Shown: positions 61,937-63,353 of the stretch, in pieces
Layout: the number at the start of each line of letters is the position of its first letter
Numbering within the stretch: position 1 is the stretch's first letter
Source: Zoogloea oleivorans
GTDB lineage: Bacteria; Pseudomonadota; Gammaproteobacteria; Burkholderiales; Rhodocyclaceae
Length of the DNA stretch: 63,353 bases
Direction of reading: 5' to 3'
NCBI GenBank assembly: GCA_030157785.1
Contig: JAOAUC010000028.1
Location: forward strand, 1-63,353
Made by a program: the position numbers and the translations under genes
The notes under the pieces: generated by a model
The model's input: the letters and a program-made list of their open reading frames with translations, nothing else
What the model was told of the DNA's origin: nothing
The model's database searches: none

Positions 61937-62757
61937 TGAAGGTCATCATTCGCCACGAAGCGGAGCTCGCCGCGCTGCTCCAGCACCAGCCGGCCTTTAC
62001 GGGCATTGCCGGGTTGAACATTGCGTCATCGGATTTCCGGCACTGGACATGCGAGGGTCGCGACATTCAGATCATGCATGTGGCGATCATTGGCAAGAGT
62101 GGCTACGGCAAGTCGTCACTGGTCAATGCGCTGATCGGCCACAACGTCATGAAAACCAGCGCTATCGAAGCGTGCACCCGGGAGGCCCAAAACGCCATGT
62201 TCCGCATTCGCGACGGGCAGTACCTGGCTTTTGCCGATGTGCCCGGAATCGGCGAATCGGCGCAGTGCGACGAGAAGTATCTGTCGATGTACAAGAAACT
62301 CATCAGCAAGTCTGACGTAGTTGTGCATATTCTGCGTGCTGATTGCCGCGATTACGCCATCGACGAAGCCGCTTTCGCGAGGCTGTTTCCGGACCGGGCC
62401 AGCCGGCGCAAGGTGATTCTGGTGGTCAATGGATGCGACAAGATCGAACCACTGAGCCGCCAAACCCTTCGCGGTCCTACTGATCGGCAATGGGCAAACG
62501 TCCTGGAGAAAATCCGCGAACTCGGCCCCAGATTCGCAGGTGTGAAACAGATAATTCCGTGTTGCGCAAACCCGGCATGGAGGCTCGAGTCCGTGTCCGA
62601 AGCAATCACCGCCATGCTAGAAGAAGCTGCGGGGGTAGCCGCAGCACGATGCGCGGCCTGCTCAAGGACATCGAAGCCTGCATCAAGCCCGAAGCCGACG
62701 ATGTGCGCCCTATCCTCTGCCTGCGACGCTGGACATCGTAACCCTTGGTCGCGGTAG
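61936..62757 (+). CDS. YfjP/YeeP-like GTPase, second of a pair, C-terminus replaced
   Basis: A 273-residue frame with G1 GKSGYGKS (residues 53-60), G3 DVPGIGE (101-107) and G4 NGCDK. About residue 237 the coding sequence enters the duplicated cas2' segment (62,647 onward) in a wrong frame, so the last ~37 residues (starting RCAACSRTSKPASSPK) are not native. The gene was truncated by, or marks the edge of, the duplication. TGATG overlap with the first GTPase implies coupling. Confidence 0.78.
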   Translation: MKVIIRHEAELAALLQHQPAFTGIAGLNIASSDFRHWTCEGRDIQIMHVAIIGKSGYGKSSLVNALIGHNVMKTSAIEACTREAQNAMFRIRDGQYLAFADVPGIGESAQCDEKYLSMYKKLISKSDVVVHILRADCRDYAIDEAAFARLFPDRASRRKVILVVNGCDKIEPLSRQTLRGPTDRQWANVLEKIRELGPRFAGVKQIIPCCANPAWRLESVSEAITAMLEEAAGVAAARCAACSRTSKPASSPKPTMCALSSACDAGHRNPWSR

Positions 62758-62834
62758 CCTGCCTTCTACCCTCACACTGTTTTCCTCCCTCCAGCCCGGA
62801 TTGTTAGAGCTGCTGCATGCGCAAAAAAGGTTAA
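62647..62834 (+). pseudogene. Duplicated 3' end of cas2'
   Basis: A 188-base copy of 58,439-58,626, the last 60% of cas2'. It has point changes plus one deletion (GTGCGCCC for GTGCGCGCC) and one inserted A near the stop, and has no start. It was duplicated together with the leader. Confidence 0.9.
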
Positions 62835-62953
62835 AATGATGAGCCATGGAGCGTTAGTAGTTGCACCGCAAAATCCATCGCTTTTTAAACCTGCCGATCT
62901 TCGTCAACCACCACTACAGGTGTTTGATTATAATGATTTTGTTGGAGCGAGCG
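62835..62953 (+). promoter_or_regulatory. Leader of CRISPR array 2 (copy of leader 1)
   Basis: A 119-base near-copy of the array 1 leader; it lacks one G just before the first repeat, and the inner inverted repeat has one mismatch (CAACCACC with GGTGTTTG). Confidence 0.85.
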
Positions 62954-63272
62954 GTCCAGTGACCAGCCCTGAAATTAAAGGGATTAAGACTAGGATCGGC
63001 GCTACTAAATAAATCCATTACACTGTCCAGTGACCAGCCCTGAAATTAAAGGGATTAAGACGGCATTGGGATTGCGCTCTCTGGCGACGGTACTGTCCAG
63101 TGACCAGCCCTGAAATTAAAGGGATTAAGACTCTTATCGAGAAGAACGCCAGCATCAAGGCTTCGTCCAGTGACCAGCCCTGAAATTAAAGGGATTAAGA
63201 CTCTTGCCTGGCAACATGCCACCAGTTGCCTTCCTGTCCAGTGACCAGCCCTGAAATTAAAGGGATTAAGAC
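62954..63272 (+). CRISPR. CRISPR array 2: five repeats, four spacers, then interrupted
   Basis: 37-base repeats that differ from array 1 only at positions 7-9 (GTCCAGTGACCAGC instead of GTCCAGCGCCCAGC). Repeats at 62,954, 63,025, 63,095, 63,165 and 63,236; spacers 33-34 bases. After the fifth repeat comes a spacer-like stretch of ~28 bases and then, instead of a sixth repeat, the 20-bp boundary sequence. Confidence 0.97.
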
Positions 63273-63300
63273 AGTAGAAAATGTGCCTTTGCCTAGAACC

Positions 63301-63320
63301 CAGGGCTCCCGCAGCTACGC
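63301..63320 (-). repeat. 20-bp boundary sequence, right copy
   Basis: CAGGGCTCCCGCAGCTACGC, the exact reverse complement of 37,384-37,403. It cuts into the last spacer of array 2. GGATTGA lies a few bases further out at both sites. Confidence 0.8.
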
Positions 63321-63353
63321 ACTTGACATCAATCCTCATCCTCATCATCAGTC

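Noticed and set aside
62640..62757. The last ~37 residues of the second GTPase as a native domain
   Set aside because: They are an out-of-frame translation of the duplicated cas2' segment.
33639..63353. A second copy of the tRNA-Pro 3' end as the distal attachment site of the island
   Set aside because: Reading for the T-arm and CCA region did not reveal a duplicate; the far end probably lies beyond the window.

Overview
The window looks like a chromosomal stretch of a GC-rich betaproteobacterium. Gene order (pilT / yggS-proC-yggT-yggU), a fimT-pilV-pilW-pilX-pilY1 minor pilin cluster and the protein signatures would fit the Rhodocyclales, but the genus is an inference I cannot test from sequence alone.

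Bases 1-33,640 are mostly ordinary core genome: twitching ATPase pilT (cut by the window edge), yggS, proC, yggT, yggU, malate synthase aceB, a HAD dehalogenase divergent from a LysR regulator, the pilin cluster, tRNA-Thr, RNA helicase rhlE, rRNA methyltransferase rlmM, an aldo/keto reductase, an HD-GYP / EAL pair of c-di-GMP proteins, ugpB-ugpQ, ispB and tRNA-Pro. Inside it, 4.3-10.8 kb is a small disturbed patch: a transposase remnant, a coupled pair of unknown genes, a tyrosine recombinase killed by one stop and two frameshifts, an unknown membrane protein, and two copies of a short REP-like palindrome.

From tRNA-Pro (33,562) to the window end the DNA is an accessory island. A tyrosine integrase next to the tRNA is followed by a small gene and a large serine recombinase. 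Then comes the N-terminal stub of an integron integrase (intI), facing away from a short cassette array with two convincing attC sites (cargo: a SLATT-like membrane protein and a PD-(D/E)XK nuclease-like protein). An H-NS family silencer and about 1 kb without recognisable genes follow.

The main content is a complete type III CRISPR-Cas locus, most like subtype III-D (41.8-63.3 kb). The minus-strand operon cas6-cas10-csm3-like-csx10-double RAMP-small subunit-TIGR03986 RAMP is tightly overlapped. Cas10 keeps GGDD but has no HD nuclease domain, so signalling by cyclic oligoadenylate (cOA) should be the main output. Three CARF proteins could read the signal: a CARF-HEPN Csx1/Csx2, a CARF protein with a winged-helix-like C-terminus (TIGR02584/NE0113 family), and a Card1/Can2-like CARF nuclease that carries an N-terminal Csx16 domain in the same chain. 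A DUF1874 (Crn2/AcrIII-1) ring nuclease with its His/Arg/Glu residues lies beside it. The locus thus appears to encode both activation and clearance of the second messenger.

The adaptation genes are arranged cas2-cas1-cas1'-cas2', with cas1' a divergent, apparently catalytically dead paralogue carrying a frameshift. Array 1 (29 spacers) follows. A diverged second array (at least 4 spacers) lies behind a duplicated copy of the cas2' 3' end plus leader, and a pair of YfjP/YeeP-like GTPases sits between the arrays. A 20-bp sequence present in inverted orientation at 37,384 and 63,301 marks the points where intI and array 2 are both cut off, suggesting that the roughly 26 kb between them is bounded by two copies of one mobile-element end.
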